Shown piece after piece: positions 62,562-64,000 of a stretch of DNA of 64,000 bases; position 1 is the first letter of the stretch; each line of letters starts with the position of its first letter. The DNA is from Tannerella sp. (GTDB lineage: Bacteria; Bacteroidota; Bacteroidia; Bacteroidales; Tannerellaceae): NCBI GenBank assembly GCA_031285565.1, contig JAITVY010000082.1:1-64000 (forward strand), written 5' to 3'. Position numbers and translations under genes: made by a program. Under the pieces are notes generated by a model. That model searched no databases. It saw only the letters and a program-made list of their open reading frames with translations, and was not told where the DNA came from.

Positions 62562-63917
62562 TCACTTATCTATGTCCAGATTATATAGAGAGATCTTATT
62601 ATAAAGAGTTTTACGATCTATCTTTAAAAGTCGTGCTGCTGCGGCTTTGTTTCCGGCTGAAATTTCTAACGCTTTTTGAATACGTTCTTTCTCATTTTCA
62701 ATCAAAAACAATGCTATATTGTTTTCTTTATCTTTTTCTTCAAATATAGAATCTGGAAGACATTCCAATGTAATCTCATCTGTTCTGGCAAATAACACGG
62801 CACGCCGTATCACATTTCTGAGTTCTCTGAGATTCCCTCTCCATTGAAATTGTTTTAAAACAGATAATGCATCCTTACAACATCCAGAAACTTCTTTTTC
62901 CAGTTCCTGATTGGCTTGTTCAATAAATAAATTAATAAATTGAGGTATATCTTCACTTCGTTCTCTTAGAGGAGGAATAACGATATTGAATTCATTTAAC
63001 CGATGATATAAATCTTCCCGAAATCGTCCTTCTGTAATAGCTTTTTGCAGATCCTCATTCGTTGCTACTATGATACGTACATCCACCTCAATATCATGGG
63101 TGTCTCCCACAGGTCGAACTTTAAACTCCTGCAAAACTCGCAATAACTGTATCTGTACGTCATATGATAAATTACCTATTTCATCTAAAAAGACTGTACC
63201 TTTATTTGCTATTTCGAAAACACCCTTTTTATCTGAAACTGCTGAAGTAAATGCACCTTTCAAATGTCCAAATAATTCACTCGGAGCCAGTTCACGAGAT
63301 AAGCTACCACAATCAAGTGCTATAAACGGAGCATCCTTCCGACGGCTATACTGATGTATCATTCGTGCTGCATACTCCTTGCCTGTGCCACTTTCTCCCA
63401 TAATGAGTACAGCCATTTTTGTAGGTGCAACAATTTGAATATTTTCAAGTATCGTTTGTGCAGCCGGACTTTTTCCGTATACAAACTGGTTTGAATTTGA
63501 GCCTTTAGTCTTCTCTGACTGATATTCTTCTTCAGACTGAATAACTTGGTTCTCTAATTTAAGAGCCTCTCCAACTTTTTCCTGTAATACGGACGGATTA
63601 ATAGGTTTTTCCAAATAATCGAATGCACCTATTTTAATAGCAGAGACTGCACTCTGTATCCCAGCATAGCTGGTCATAATAATCACAGGCATACTCATTT
63701 TATGCTCTTTAATCCAGGTAAGCAACATTATACCATCTCCATCCGGCAATCGCAAATCAGTCAACACAAGACTATATGTAATTGAGTCCAGCATTTTTTG
63801 TGCATCTTTAATACATATGCACAAATCGACAGTATAACCTTTCTTTTCAAACCAGGAACGAAGCATTATTCCAAATGAAGCATCATCTTCGACTAGTAAT
63901 ATATGTTGCTTGTTCAT
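62562..63917 (-). CDS. NtrC-type sigma-54-dependent response regulator
   Basis: The protein is 451 residues from ATG 63917. The receiver domain has acidic DD at 11-12 and phosphoacceptor Asp54 in 'LVLTDLRLPDGDG'. The AAA+ domain has Walker A 'GESGTGKE', 'GTVFLDEIGNLS' and 'EDLYHRLNEF'. A Fis-like helix-turn-helix follows: 'NKAAAARLLKIDRKTLYNKI'. The sigma-54 contact motif reads GAFTSA instead of GAFTGA. It faces the hybrid kinase convergently with a 16-bp gap. A TAACTTTG -7 box lies at 63953-63960 on the minus strand. Confidence 0.87.
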   Translation of the reverse strand: MNKQHILLVEDDASFGIMLRSWFEKKGYTVDLCICIKDAQKMLDSITYSLVLTDLRLPDGDGIMLLTWIKEHKMSMPVIIMTSYAGIQSAVSAIKIGAFDYLEKPINPSVLQEKVGEALKLENQVIQSEEEYQSEKTKGSNSNQFVYGKSPAAQTILENIQIVAPTKMAVLIMGESGTGKEYAARMIHQYSRRKDAPFIALDCGSLSRELAPSELFGHLKGAFTSAVSDKKGVFEIANKGTVFLDEIGNLSYDVQIQLLRVLQEFKVRPVGDTHDIEVDVRIIVATNEDLQKAITEGRFREDLYHRLNEFNIVIPPLRERSEDIPQFINLFIEQANQELEKEVSGCCKDALSVLKQFQWRGNLRELRNVIRRAVLFARTDEITLECLPDSIFEEKDKENNIALFLIENEKERIQKALEISAGNKAAAARLLKIDRKTLYNKISLYNLDIDK

Positions 63918-64000
63918 CTCTCTCCCCAAAATAGATCTGTAAATTTTATATGCAAAGTTAACATAATTTTATTATATCATATTAAGAGATATAGAATAGC

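Noticed and set aside
1..64000. tRNA, rRNA or CRISPR features
   Set aside because: No array of regularly spaced repeats and no convincing cloverleaf or rRNA segment was seen on reading the gaps, but a covariance-model search was not possible.

Overview
The window is a chromosomal segment of a Bacteroidota bacterium, most likely a Bacteroidales member near Dysgonomonadaceae or Porphyromonadaceae. The pointers are: repeated promoter -7 boxes of the form TAnnTTTG; genes mostly lacking Shine-Dalgarno sites; three proteins with a type IX secretion (T9SS) C-terminal sorting domain; families typical of the phylum (DUF4494, DUF6266, DUF5009, GH92, SDR-type fructuronate reductase); and an argR-GNAT-argG-argC-argD operon. 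No rRNA, tRNA, CRISPR array, transposase or phage module was recognised. The genus is an inference from family content only.

Layout. 0.2-2.7 kb: a secreted DUF1080 protein, a small P-loop ATPase and a membrane protein. 2.9-7.3 kb: a LacI regulator, an SDR fructuronate/mannonate oxidoreductase, a PfkB sugar-acid kinase and a LarA-family nickel racemase homologue, together a candidate aldonate pathway. 7.6-10.6 kb: pdxB, a GNAT and a MATE exporter. 10.6-16 kb (minus): an outer-membrane TonB-type receptor, a LytS-type histidine kinase, a LytTR regulator and a secreted alpha/beta hydrolase. 16-18.1 kb: a DUF6266 protein and two orphan small ORFs among structured intergenic DNA. 18.8-20.8 kb: xanthine permease and xpt. 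20.9-28.2 kb (minus): three tandem paralogous T9SS-exported beta-helix proteins. 28.6-33 kb: a small acidic protein, a VOC protein, a GH78 rhamnosidase and a GH29 fucosidase. 33.4-43 kb: a DUF418 membrane protein, gnd, an M48 lipoprotein protease, a membrane-anchored MutS homologue, phospholipase A1, an SNase-like nuclease, a PQQ-type sugar dehydrogenase and a D-lactate-type dehydrogenase. 43-47.6 kb (minus): the arginine operon with ARG-box-like operators. 47.9-50.7 kb: a GNAT, DUF4494, YggS and a dihydroorotate dehydrogenase-like protein. 50.8-54.8 kb (minus): serS, an NlpC/P60 protein, rpmA, rplU and a DUF5009 protein. 55.3-59.7 kb: a GH92 mannosidase, a ferredoxin-nitroreductase, tcdA and a small secreted protein. 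60.2-63.9 kb: a hybrid histidine kinase convergent with an NtrC-type regulator.

Much of the window serves glycan and sugar-acid use (DUF1080, beta-helix trio, GH78, GH29, GH92, LacI cluster), mixed with housekeeping genes. Intergenic DNA carries repeated degenerate AT-rich phrases, many hairpin terminators and several large imperfect palindromes over promoters. The strongest candidates for something new are the LarA-containing sugar-acid cluster, the paired repeat-plus-hairpin elements near 7.5 and 17.6 kb, the palindrome-rich control region of the DUF6266 gene, and the tandem T9SS beta-helix cassette bracketed by a dispersed repeat.
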